From Streptomyces sp. RKAG293 (lineage in GTDB: Bacteria; Actinomycetota; Actinomycetes; Streptomycetales; Streptomycetaceae), in assembly GCF_023701745.1 (NCBI RefSeq), contig NZ_JAJOZB010000001.1, positions 6,423,501 through 6,487,500 of the forward strand: a stretch of DNA of 64,000 nucleotides, written 5' to 3'. Each line of letters begins with the position of its first letter. The first letter of the stretch is position 1. Positions 35,832 through 44,179 of the stretch are shown here, in pieces. The notes under the pieces were generated by a model. It was given only the letters and a program-made list of their open reading frames with translations, made no database searches and was not told the origin of the DNA. A program made the position numbers and the translations under genes.

Positions 35832-36368
35832 TCAGCCCTTCCCCGTCAGCAGGACGACGTGCGCGGCCCCGGCGGCGGCCACCGAGGCGAGCAGCCGGGC
35901 GAGCTCGGGCGGTGCGTCGAGCAGCGCGGTGGCGCGGGCGTCCGCGAGCCGGCGTTCGGCGTCGGCGAGCGCGCCGAGCGTGGGGGGAGCGGTGGCGGCG
36001 CTGGTGCCGGGGGCACCCGGTGTTCCGGCGGGGGCCGGCTTCGGCGCGGTCGCGCCGAACGCCTGGGCGTGCCGGGCGACTTCGGCCCGCAGCGGCGCCA
36101 GCCGTGCGGTGAGGTCGGGCCGGGCCGCGAGGAGACCGTCGTAACGCGCGAGGAGTGCGGTGCTGTCCGCCGCGGCCCGCGCCCGGAGCGCGGCGCCCGG
36201 CACGGCCGGGGGAGTGTCCTTCAGGGTGTCCGCCGCGGCCGGGGTCCCGCCGGAACAGCCGGTGGCGAGCCCGGCCAGCGCCGCCAGCCCGCCCGCGCCG
36301 ACGACCAGCGGCACACCGGCGGCCGAGGCCAGTACCGTCCGTCTGCCCGGCGTCGCTCTGTCTGTCAC
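35832..36368 (-). CDS. Tat-exported Ala-rich lipoprotein
   Basis: A 178-residue protein. The N-terminus GRRTVLASAAG plus a hydrophobic stretch and lipobox LATGC (about residues 10-37) is a twin-arginine lipoprotein signal. The mature part is Ala/Leu-rich and helical, with a Pro/Gly/Ala linker in the middle, and resembles the ferritin-like partner encoded next. GTG 36368 has GGGAGGGGG four bases upstream. Export by Tat suggests that it folds, perhaps with a cofactor, before export. It is divergent from rimP. Confidence 0.82.
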   Translation of the reverse strand: MTDRATPGRRTVLASAAGVPLVVGAGGLAALAGLATGCSGGTPAAADTLKDTPPAVPGAALRARAAADSTALLARYDGLLAARPDLTARLAPLRAEVARHAQAFGATAPKPAPAGTPGAPGTSAATAPPTLGALADAERRLADARATALLDAPPELARLLASVAAAGAAHVVLLTGKG

Positions 36369-36573
36369 CGCGCCCCCTCCCGTGATCACGGACCAGAGCG
36401 TACCGGGCGGTGGCCGGGCCCGGCCCGGGCGACGGTGGCCGGCCGGCTCCGGCGGCAGGGCAGCGCTGGGGGGCGAGTCACGCCGAATCGTCGATCCGGT
36501 GTCGGAACCGATAGGCTTTGGGGCGACACGCGACCTTCCATACAACAGCACACGCGGCCGAGGAGTCACCCGG

Positions 36574-37125
36574 ATGAGCACCACCCAGAGCGAGAGGCTG
36601 CGCGGATTGCTGGAGCCGCTCGTCGCCAAGACGGGTCTGGATCTGGAAGAGATCACCGTGACCGCGGCGGGCAGCCGGCGGCAGCTGATGGTCGTGGTGG
36701 ATTCCGATGACGGCGTGCAGCTCGACGCGGTCGCCCAGCTGAGCCGGGACATCGCCCAGGTGCTCGACGACACGGACGCGATGGGCCAGGGCGAGTACGT
36801 CCTGGAGGTCAGCTCCCCGGGCACCGACCGGCCGCTGACGACGCCCCGGCACTTCCGCCGCAACGAGGGCCGGCTGGTCAAGCTGACGCTCAACAACCAC
36901 GAAGAGCTGACCGCGCGGATCATGGCGCTGGACGAGGCGGGCCTCGATCTGGAGGTCCCGGGCATCAAGGGGCGCAAGCCCAAGCCGCGCCGGGTGGAGT
37001 TCGCGGAGATCGCGAAGGCCCGGGTGGAGATCGAGTTCAACCGCAAGAACAAGGACGACGACGTCGACGCAGCGGATACGGCCGACGCCGACACCGACAG
37101 CGACGAGAGCATTGAGGAGGCGTAG
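36574..37125 (+). CDS. rimP: Ribosome maturation factor RimP
   Basis: A 183-residue factor for 30S subunit maturation. Residues 1-80 form the N-terminal alpha/beta domain (GLDLEEITVT, then DSDDGVQLDAVAQLSRDIAQVLD), and the C-terminal SH3-like domain includes LEVSSPGTDRPL. An acidic tail of about 20 residues (DDDVDAADTADAD...) is an actinobacterial addition. ATG 36574 has GAGGAG eight bases upstream. It leads the rimP-nusA-ylxR-infB run; the nusA Shine-Dalgarno sequence lies within its last codons. Confidence 0.95.
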   Translation: MSTTQSERLRGLLEPLVAKTGLDLEEITVTAAGSRRQLMVVVDSDDGVQLDAVAQLSRDIAQVLDDTDAMGQGEYVLEVSSPGTDRPLTTPRHFRRNEGRLVKLTLNNHEELTARIMALDEAGLDLEVPGIKGRKPKPRRVEFAEIAKARVEIEFNRKNKDDDVDAADTADADTDSDESIEEA

Positions 37126-37127
37126 CC

Positions 37128-38147
37128 GTGGACATCGACATGAAGGCCCTGCGGGGTTTGGTGCAGGAGAGGCAGATTTCGTTCGACCTGCTGGTCGGGG
37201 CGATCGAGTCGGCGCTCCTCATCGCCTACCACCGGGAGCCGGGCAGCCACCGCCGGGCCCGGGTGGAGCTGGACAAGTCGTCGGGACATGTGACGGTGTG
37301 GGCGAAGGAGGACGCGTCCGAGGTCGCCGAGGGCGCCGAGCCCCGCGAGTTCGACGACACCCCTTCCGGGTTCGGCCGGATCGCCGCCTCCACGGCGAAG
37401 CAGGTCATCCTGCAGCGGCTGCGGGACGCGGAGGACGACATCACGTTCGGCGAGTACGCCGGCCGTGAGGGCGACATCGTCTCCGGTGTCGTCCAGCAGG
37501 GCATGGACGCCAAGAACGTGCTGGTCGACATCGGCAAGATGGAAGCCATCCTGCCGGTGCAGGAGCAGGTGCCGGGTGAGGACTACAAGCACGGCGTGCG
37601 GCTGCGCTCCTACGTCGTCCGCGTCGCCAAGGGCGTGCGCGGACCGTCGGTGACGCTGTCGCGCTCGCACCCCAACCTGGTGCGCGCCCTGTTCAAGATG
37701 GAGGTCCCGGAGATCGCGGACGGTTCGGTCGTCATCGAGGCGATCGCCCGCGAGGCCGGCCACCGGACGAAGATGGCGGTGCGCTCCACCCGCTCCGGGC
37801 TGAACGCCAAGGGCGCCTGCATCGGCCCGATGGGCTCCCGCGTGCGGGCGGTCATGGCGGAGCTGCAGGGCGAGAAGATCGACATCGTGGACTGGTCGGA
37901 CGACCCGGCCGACATGGTGGCGAACGCGCTGTCGCCGGCCCGGGTGTCCCGCGTCGAGGTCGTCGACCTGTCGGCCCGCTCGGCCCGGGTGACCGTGCCG
38001 GACTACCAGCTGTCGCTCGCCATCGGCAAGGAGGGGCAGAACGCCCGCCTCGCCGCCCGGCTGACCGGCTGGCGGATCGACATCCGGCCGGACATCGAGC
38101 CGGAAGGCGCCGAGGAGTCCGACGAATCGGACACTTCGCGCGCCTGA
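37128..38147 (+). CDS. nusA: Transcription termination/antitermination factor NusA
   Basis: A 339-residue NusA without the C-terminal acidic repeats of Enterobacteria, as is normal in actinobacteria. The order is an N-terminal RNAP-binding domain (1-135), an S1 domain (GDIVSGVVQQGMDAKNVLVD) and two KH domains (ending in AIGKEGQNARLAARLTGW). GTG 37128 starts two bases after the rimP stop with GGAGG seven bases upstream. It modulates pausing, termination and rRNA antitermination. Confidence 0.96.
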   Translation: MDIDMKALRGLVQERQISFDLLVGAIESALLIAYHREPGSHRRARVELDKSSGHVTVWAKEDASEVAEGAEPREFDDTPSGFGRIAASTAKQVILQRLRDAEDDITFGEYAGREGDIVSGVVQQGMDAKNVLVDIGKMEAILPVQEQVPGEDYKHGVRLRSYVVRVAKGVRGPSVTLSRSHPNLVRALFKMEVPEIADGSVVIEAIAREAGHRTKMAVRSTRSGLNAKGACIGPMGSRVRAVMAELQGEKIDIVDWSDDPADMVANALSPARVSRVEVVDLSARSARVTVPDYQLSLAIGKEGQNARLAARLTGWRIDIRPDIEPEGAEESDESDTSRA

Positions 38148-38228
38148 ACGTCAACTCACGACTGATCGAACAACCGTGCGTCGAATAACCCGAAGGGGTG
38201 AGGTCGGCGCGGGGAGGTAGACTTAGCA

Positions 38229-38528
38229 GTGTCTGGCCGGACGCGTTCCCTTGCGTGCCCTGAGCGAACCTGTGTGGGTTGCCGGGAACGGGTGGCCAAG
38301 AACGATCTGCTGCGTGTGGCGGTGAGCGGTGACGCGTGCGTCCCCGATCCTCGCGGTACGCTGCCCGGTCGGGGCGCTCACTTGCACCCTGACCTGGTCT
38401 GTTTCGACCTGGCGGTTCGCCGCCGGGCCTTCTCCAGGGCCTTCAGGTCCAAGGAGACGTTCGACACCGCGGAACTCCGCCGGTACGTCGAGCAGAACAC
38501 CAAGCCCGTCGAAGTGGCGGCACCGTAA
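38229..38528 (+). CDS. ylxR: YlxR (DUF448) RNA-binding protein
   Basis: A 99-residue protein with the YlxR signature near the N-terminus (RTCVGCRER) and a basic C-terminus. It is conserved between nusA and infB in many bacteria. YlxR proteins are nucleoid- or RNA-associated regulators in Firmicutes; the role here is unproven. It starts at GTG 38229 with GGAGG 12 bases upstream, and a TAGACT -10-like sequence in that spacer might provide an internal promoter. Confidence 0.9.
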   Translation: MSGRTRSLACPERTCVGCRERVAKNDLLRVAVSGDACVPDPRGTLPGRGAHLHPDLVCFDLAVRRRAFSRAFRSKETFDTAELRRYVEQNTKPVEVAAP

Positions 38529-38680
38529 GTGAACGGCACGGGTATCCGTGCGGTCAGGTACCTCGCGAGTCGGAAGTAGGTCGAGATTGCGATGAGCACC
38601 ACTCGATGAGTACGCGATGAGTACGAGCATGAAGTAGCGACGGTCCGGCGGACGATCACCCCGGACCTAAAAGGAGCGAA

Positions 38681-41600
38681 GTGGCTAAGGTCCGGGTATA
38701 CGAACTCGCCAAGGAGTTCGGAGTTGAGAGCAAGGTCGTCATGGCCAAGCTCCAAGAACTTGGTGAATTCGTACGTTCGGCGTCCTCGACGATCGAGGCG
38801 CCGGTTGTTCGCAAGTTGACTGACGCTTTGCAGGGGCCGGGTGGCGGAAACGCCGCGAAGCCCGCTGCCAAGCCCGGCGCGCCCCGCAAGGCGACGCCTG
38901 CCAAGCCTGGCGCCCCCACTCCGGGTGCGCCGGCCCGTCCCGCTGCGCCGGCTCCCAAGCCGGCCGCGGACGCCCCCGTAACTCCGGCGGCTCCGGCCGC
39001 CACGGGCACCGGCTCCACGCCGGCCGGCCCCCGTCCGGGTCCGAAGCCGGCCCCGGTCAAGCCCGCTCCGGCGGCTCCGGTACCGGTCGCGGAGTTCTCC
39101 GCCCCGGCTCCGGCCCAGCAGACGCAGCAGGCGCCGGCGGCCTCCGCTCCGGCGGCTCCGTCCTCCGCGCCGCGTCCCGCGGGTGCCACTCCCGGCCCCC
39201 GTCCGGCACGTCCGGCCCCGGCACAGCGCGAAGAGCGCCGTGACGGCGGTCAGCGTGACGCCGCGCCGCGTGGCGACCGTCCGGCCCGTCCGGCCGGCCA
39301 GGGTGCGCCCGGTGGCGCCCCGCGTCCCGGTGGCGCCCGTCCGGCGGGTCCCCGTCCGGGCAACAACCCCTTCACCTCCGGTGGCTCCACCGGGATGCAG
39401 CGCCCCGGTGGCGCCCCGCGTCCCGGCGGTGGCGGCCAGGGTGCTCCCGGTGGCGAGCGTCCCGCTCGTCCGGCCGGCACGGGTGGTCCCGGTGGCGCTC
39501 CGCGTCCCGGTGGCGCGCCTCGTTCCGCCGGTGGCCCTGGTGGTTCGGGCGGTCCCGGCGGTGCCGGTCGTCCGGCTCCCGGCGGCATGCCCCGCCCGCA
39601 GAGCTCCGGCCCGCGCCCGAACCCGGGCATGATGCCGCAGCGTCCCGCCCCGTCCGGTGGTCCCGGCGGCCGCTCCGGCGGTCCCGGCGCCCGTCCCGGT
39701 GGCGGTCCCGGTGCTCGTCCCGGTGGCGGCAGCGGTGGTCCCGGTGCCCGTCCCGGTGGCGGCGGCGGTGGCGGTTTCGCCGGCCGTCCGGCCGGTCCCG
39801 GTGCGCGTCCCGGCGGCTTCGGCGGCCCGCGTCCCGGTGGTGCTCCCGGCGGTGGCGGTGGCTTCGGTCCCCGTCCCGGCGGCTTCGGCGGCCGTCCCGG
39901 CGGCCCCAACGCCCGTGGTGGTACGCAGGGTGCCTTCGGCCGCGGCCCGAACGGCCGTCCGGCCCGTGGTCGCAAGTCGAAGCGCCAGCGTCGCCAGGAG
40001 TACGAGAGCATGCAGGCCCCGTCCGTGGGCGGCGTGCTGCTGCCCCGCGGTAACGGTGCTGCCGTACGACTGCGTCGCGGCTCGTCTCTCACCGACTTCG
40101 CCGAGAAGATCAACGCCAACCCGGCGTCGCTCGTCCAGGTGATGTTGAACCTCGGCGAAATGGTCACGGCGACGCAGTCGGTTCCCGACGCGACGCTGCA
40201 GCTGCTCGCCGACGAGATGAACTACGTCCTGGAGATCGTCAGCCCGGAGGAGGAGGACCGCGAGCTGCTCGAGTCCTTCGACATCGAGTTCGGCGAGGAC
40301 GAGGGTGGCGAGGAAGAGCTCGTCTCCCGTCCGCCGGTCGTGACCGTCATGGGTCACGTCGACCACGGTAAGACCCGCCTCCTTGACGCGATCCGCAAGA
40401 CCAACGTGGTCGCGGGCGAGGCCGGTGGCATCACCCAGCACATCGGTGCCTACCAGGTCGCGGCCGAGGTGAACGGTGAAGAGCGCAAGATCACCTTCAT
40501 CGACACCCCCGGTCACGAGGCGTTCACCGCCATGCGTGCCCGTGGTGCCAAGTCGACCGACATCGCGATCCTCGTGGTGGCGGCCAACGACGGTGTCATG
40601 CCGCAGACGATCGAAGCGTTGAACCACGCCAAGGCGGCCGGCGTGCCGATCGTGGTCGCGGTCAACAAGATCGACGTCGAAGGCGCCGACCCCGTCAAGG
40701 TGCGCGGTCAGCTGACCGAGTTCGGCCTCGTGGCCGAGGAGTACGGCGGCGACACCATGTTCGTCGACATCTCCGCCAAGCAGGGTCTGCACATCGACAG
40801 CCTGCTGGAGGCCGTGGTCCTCACCGCGGACGCCTCGCTCGACCTGCGGGCCAACCCGGAGCAGGACGCACAGGGCATCGCGATCGAGGCTCACCTCGAC
40901 CGTGGCCGTGGCGCCGTGGCGACCGTGCTCGTGCAGCGCGGCACCTTGCGCATCGGCGACACCATGGTGGTCGGCGACGCGTACGGCCGAGTCCGCGCGA
41001 TGCTCGACGACCGTGGCAACACGCTGGAAGAAGCGGGCCCCTCGACTCCGGTCATGGTGCTCGGTCTCACCAACGTGCCCGGCGCCGGCGACAACTTCCT
41101 CGTTGTCGACGACGACCGCACGGCCCGTCAGATCGCCGAGAAGCGTGCCGCTCGTGAGCGGAACGCGGCGTTCGCCCGCAAGGGTGTCCGGTTCTCCCTG
41201 GAGAACCTGGACGAGGCCCTGCAGGCCGGTCTGGTGCAGCAGCTCAACCTCATCATCAAGGGCGACGCGTCCGGTTCGGTCGAAGCGCTCGAGTCCTCGC
41301 TCATGCAGCTGGACGTCGGTGCCGAGGTCGACCTGCGCATCCTGCACCGCGGTGTGGGTGCGGTCACCGAGTCGGACATCAACCTGGCATCGGGTTCCGA
41401 CGCCATCGTCATCGGCTTCAACGTGCGCGCCGAAGGCCGCGCCACGCAGCTGGCCGAGCGCGAGGGTGTCGACGTCCGGTACTACTCGGTGATCTACCAG
41501 GTCATCGATGAGATCGAGGCGGCCCTGAAGGGCATGCTCAAGCCGGAGTACGAAGAGGTCGAACTCGGCACCGCCGAGATCCGCGACGTCTTCCGCTCCT

Positions 41601-41851
41601 CCAAGCTGGGCAACATCGCCGGTGTCCTCATCCGCTCGGGCGAGGTCAAGCGCAACACCAAGGCGCGACTCCTCCGCGACGGCAAGGTCATCGCGGAGAA
41701 CCTCAACATCGAGGGTCTGCGCCGGTTCAAGGACGACGTCACCGAGATCCGGGAAGGCTACGAGGGCGGTATCAACCTCGGCAGCTACAACGACATCAAG
41801 GTCGACGACGTCATCGCGACGTACGAGATGCGCGAGAAGCCGCGCGGCTGA
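38681..41851 (+). CDS. infB: Translation initiation factor IF-2
   Basis: A 1056-residue initiation GTPase. A short N-terminal helical segment (MAKVRVYELAKEFGVESKVV) is followed by a very long Pro/Ala then Gly/Arg/Pro-rich tract (about residues 50-430). The GTPase core begins near residue 550, with G1 GHVDHGKT at 558-565, then DTPGHEAFT and NKID. Domains II, III and the fMet-tRNA-binding domain complete the protein (ending ATYEMREKPRG). GTG 38681 has AAAGGAG four bases upstream. The tract uses more GGT and CGT codons than the neighbours, as expected for a highly expressed gene. A short stem (38642-38648/38661-38667) precedes the start. Confidence 0.96.
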   Translation: MAKVRVYELAKEFGVESKVVMAKLQELGEFVRSASSTIEAPVVRKLTDALQGPGGGNAAKPAAKPGAPRKATPAKPGAPTPGAPARPAAPAPKPAADAPVTPAAPAATGTGSTPAGPRPGPKPAPVKPAPAAPVPVAEFSAPAPAQQTQQAPAASAPAAPSSAPRPAGATPGPRPARPAPAQREERRDGGQRDAAPRGDRPARPAGQGAPGGAPRPGGARPAGPRPGNNPFTSGGSTGMQRPGGAPRPGGGGQGAPGGERPARPAGTGGPGGAPRPGGAPRSAGGPGGSGGPGGAGRPAPGGMPRPQSSGPRPNPGMMPQRPAPSGGPGGRSGGPGARPGGGPGARPGGGSGGPGARPGGGGGGGFAGRPAGPGARPGGFGGPRPGGAPGGGGGFGPRPGGFGGRPGGPNARGGTQGAFGRGPNGRPARGRKSKRQRRQEYESMQAPSVGGVLLPRGNGAAVRLRRGSSLTDFAEKINANPASLVQVMLNLGEMVTATQSVPDATLQLLADEMNYVLEIVSPEEEDRELLESFDIEFGEDEGGEEELVSRPPVVTVMGHVDHGKTRLLDAIRKTNVVAGEAGGITQHIGAYQVAAEVNGEERKITFIDTPGHEAFTAMRARGAKSTDIAILVVAANDGVMPQTIEALNHAKAAGVPIVVAVNKIDVEGADPVKVRGQLTEFGLVAEEYGGDTMFVDISAKQGLHIDSLLEAVVLTADASLDLRANPEQDAQGIAIEAHLDRGRGAVATVLVQRGTLRIGDTMVVGDAYGRVRAMLDDRGNTLEEAGPSTPVMVLGLTNVPGAGDNFLVVDDDRTARQIAEKRAARERNAAFARKGVRFSLENLDEALQAGLVQQLNLIIKGDASGSVEALESSLMQLDVGAEVDLRILHRGVGAVTESDINLASGSDAIVIGFNVRAEGRATQLAEREGVDVRYYSVIYQVIDEIEAALKGMLKPEYEEVELGTAEIRDVFRSSKLGNIAGVLIRSGEVKRNTKARLLRDGKVIAENLNIEGLRRFKDDVTEIREGYEGGINLGSYNDIKVDDVIATYEMREKPRG

Positions 41852-41915
41852 TCGCCCACCCGCCGCCCGGCCGCCACCCCTGGTGGGCCGTGCTGCGCAC
41901 GGGCAGTGCATTTCA

Positions 41916-41956
41916 CCGGGGCCGGTCGGCGGAGATATTCCGTCGATCGGCCCCGG
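41916..41956 (+). terminator. Hairpin after infB
   Basis: CCGGGGCCGGTCG (41916-41928) pairs with CGATCGGCCCCGG (41944-41956) with one G-T pair around a 15-base loop; a T-poor sequence follows. Likely the infB terminator. Confidence 0.6.
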
Positions 41957-42044
41957 CCGTTGCGTGTACCGTTCACATCATGGATCGCGCCTGTCACCAG
42001 GGGCGTAACGACGAGGCCTCCCAGGGCGGCTAGCCCTGTCGCCC

Positions 42045-42338
42045 ATGTATGCAGGAACGCTGTCCTTCGACCTCCTCCTCGGCGACGTACATTCGCTCAA
42101 GGAGAAGAGGTCCGTCGTCCGCCCGATCATCGCCGAGCTGCACCGCAAGTTCGCGGTCAGCGTGGCGGAGACGGGCGAGCAGGACCTTCACCGCAGGGCC
42201 GAGATCGGCATCGCGGTCGTGTCCGGGGATCTCGGACACATCAAGGACGTACTCGACCGGTGCGAGCGATGGATGATCGCCCGGCCCGAGGTGGAACTGC
42301 TGTCGGCACGGCAGCGGATCCACGGCGACGACGACTGA
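42045..42338 (+). CDS. DUF503 protein (YlxP type)
   Basis: A 97-residue protein of the DUF503/YlxP family, conserved beside infB and rbfA: MYAGTLSFDLLLGDVHSLKEKR and the IGIAVVSGD strand. A short alpha/beta fold is predicted; its function is unknown but a link with ribosome biogenesis is often suggested from the neighbourhood. ATG 42045 is preceded by a weak site. The gap from infB is 193 bp with a terminator, so it may have its own promoter. Confidence 0.92.
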   Translation: MYAGTLSFDLLLGDVHSLKEKRSVVRPIIAELHRKFAVSVAETGEQDLHRRAEIGIAVVSGDLGHIKDVLDRCERWMIARPEVELLSARQRIHGDDD

Positions 42339-42399
42339 CCGATCGGCGGTCGGCCGGCGCCTGGAAGACCAGAGCAGTAACGAAGAAGGAGACGGACAA

Positions 42400-42936
42400 G
42401 TGACCGACACCTCGCGGGCGCGCAAGCTGGCCGACCGCATCCGGGTCGTGGTCGCGGAGACGCTGCAGCGGCGGATCAAGGACCCGCGGCTCGGCTACGT
42501 GACGATCACGGACACCCGGGTCACGGGTGACCTGCAGGACGCGACGGTGTTCTACACGGTCTACGGCGACGACGAGGACCGTGCGGCCTCCGCCGCCGCC
42601 CTGGAGAGCGCCAAGGGCATCCTGCGCTCCGAGGTCGGCCGGCAGCTCGGGGTGCGCTTCACCCCGACGCTGACGTTCGTCGCGGACGCCCTCCCGGAGA
42701 ACGCGAAGACCATCGACGATCTGCTGGCCAGGGCACGTGCCTCGGACGAGCAGGTGCGCAAGGCCGCCACCGACGCCTCGTACGCGGGCGACGCGGACCC
42801 GTACCGCAAGCCGGTGGAGGACGAGGACGACCTCGACCTCGACGGCGAGGACGACGCGGCGGACGCCGACGCCGACGCCGACGCCGACGCTGCGAAGACC
42901 GCGAAGGACGACGACAAGGGCTCCGCGACCGCATGA
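42400..42936 (+). CDS. rbfA: 30S ribosome-binding factor RbfA
   Basis: A 178-residue cold-shock ribosome-maturation factor. The KH-like RbfA core (residues 1-115: RARKLADRIRVVVAETLQRRIKDPR ... RFTPTLTFVAD) is followed by an acidic tail with repeated Asp-Ala, about 45 residues, typical of streptomycetes. It starts at GTG 42400 with AAGGAG upstream and its end overlaps truB by four bases (ATGA), giving translational coupling. Confidence 0.95.
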   Translation: MTDTSRARKLADRIRVVVAETLQRRIKDPRLGYVTITDTRVTGDLQDATVFYTVYGDDEDRAASAAALESAKGILRSEVGRQLGVRFTPTLTFVADALPENAKTIDDLLARARASDEQVRKAATDASYAGDADPYRKPVEDEDDLDLDGEDDAADADADADADAAKTAKDDDKGSATA

Positions 42937-43856
42937 AGCGCAAAGGCCAGGGCCCGGACGGCCTAGTGATCGTCGACAAGCCGGCCGGGCTCACCTCGCA
43001 CGCCGTGGTCGCCCGCATCCGCCGCTTCGCGGGCACCCGGCGCGTCGGGCACGCGGGCACCCTCGACCCGATGGCGACCGGAGTGCTCGTCATCGGCGTC
43101 GAGAAGGCCACCCGCCTCCTCGGCCACCTCGCGCTCACCCGCAAGGAGTACGTCGCGACGATCCGGCTCGGCCAGACCACCGTGACGGACGACGCCGAGG
43201 GCGAGGTCACGGAGAGCGCCGGCGCGGCCGGGGTCGAGCTGACGGCCGTCCAGGCCGGAATCGCCCGGCTGACCGGCGACATCCTGCAGATGCCGTCCAA
43301 GGTCAGCGCGATCAAGGTCAACGGCGTCCGCTCGTACACCAGGGTCCGGGAGGGCGAGGAGTTCGAGCTGGCCTCCCGCCCGGTGACCGTCTCCTCCTTC
43401 GTGCTGCACGAAAACCGCACCGCGACGGCGGACGACGGCACGGCCGTCCTGGACCTGGACGTCACCGTCGAGTGCACCTCCGGCACCTACATCCGGGCGC
43501 TGGCCCGTGATCTCGGCGCCGACCTGGGCACCGGCGGCCATCTGACCGCGCTGCGGCGCACCCGGGTGGGCCCGTACGACCTGAGCAGCGCCCGCACCGT
43601 GGACGAGCTCGAAGCGACGTACCAGGCCGACGGCGCGGAAGCCTTCCAGGTCATGCCGATCGGCGAGGCCGCCGCCGCGGCCTTCCCCCGCTGGGACGTG
43701 GACGCGGACCAGGCCCGGCTGCTCGTCAACGGCGTCCGACTCAAGACCGACGGCATGGGCCCCGGCACCCACGCGGCCTTCGACCCCGACGACCGCTTCC
43801 TGGCCCTCGTCGAGGACCGCGACGGCCAGACGAAGATCCTCGCGGTCCTCGTCTGA
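42933..43856 (+). CDS. truB: tRNA pseudouridine(55) synthase
   Basis: A 307-residue enzyme that makes pseudouridine 55 in the T-arm of tRNA. The catalytic aspartate is D45 in GHAGTLDPMATG. The KVSAIKVNGVRSY and CTSGTYIRALARDLG motifs are present, and the C-terminus has the actinobacterial PUA-like region. It overlaps rbfA, and a strong hairpin follows 110 bp after its stop. Confidence 0.96.
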   Translation: MKRKGQGPDGLVIVDKPAGLTSHAVVARIRRFAGTRRVGHAGTLDPMATGVLVIGVEKATRLLGHLALTRKEYVATIRLGQTTVTDDAEGEVTESAGAAGVELTAVQAGIARLTGDILQMPSKVSAIKVNGVRSYTRVREGEEFELASRPVTVSSFVLHENRTATADDGTAVLDLDVTVECTSGTYIRALARDLGADLGTGGHLTALRRTRVGPYDLSSARTVDELEATYQADGAEAFQVMPIGEAAAAAFPRWDVDADQARLLVNGVRLKTDGMGPGTHAAFDPDDRFLALVEDRDGQTKILAVLV

Positions 43857-44179
43857 GGCTCGTTCCACTTGCGTCACGGCTGCGAATTGGGCTTCGACGA
43901 GGACGACATGCCCGGCCGGGCCGGGTCCGACACCTGGCGGCGTCCGCACGGAGGGCGACCCCACCGTGGAGCGGGCGTCCGTGTCCCCGCGCGGACGCCC
44001 GCTCCACGATCCCCCTCCTGCTCGTATACCTATCCTCCCCACACCCGGAATTCACCCCAACGGGCGGGCGCTCGGAGTGAACTTCGGGGTGTACGGGGGC
44101 GCGTTGGGTGCGCGATCAGTAGCGGGCGATCACCGTGGGCATACCGTGGAAGGCGGTTGACCAGCGGGGAGGTGCGCGA
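43857..44179. other. Gene-free stretch between truB and the protease/NTPase gene
   Basis: 323 bp without a supported gene. It contains a 16-bp perfect hairpin (43966-44007), after which GC content falls (around 44020-44060), consistent with a promoter region for the large gene at 44180. No tRNA or small ORF with a ribosome site is seen. Confidence 0.6.
43966..44007 (+). terminator. Hairpin after truB
   Basis: A perfect 16-bp stem (GTGGAGCGGGCGTCCG at 43966-43981 with its complement at 43992-44007) around a 10-base loop. No T-run, but the stem is strong enough to end the translation block transcript. Confidence 0.7.

Noticed and set aside
39300..39980. Tandem-repeat or mobile sequence in infB
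   Set aside because: The repeats are in frame, code for the Gly/Arg/Pro tract usual for actinobacterial IF-2, and lack element ends.
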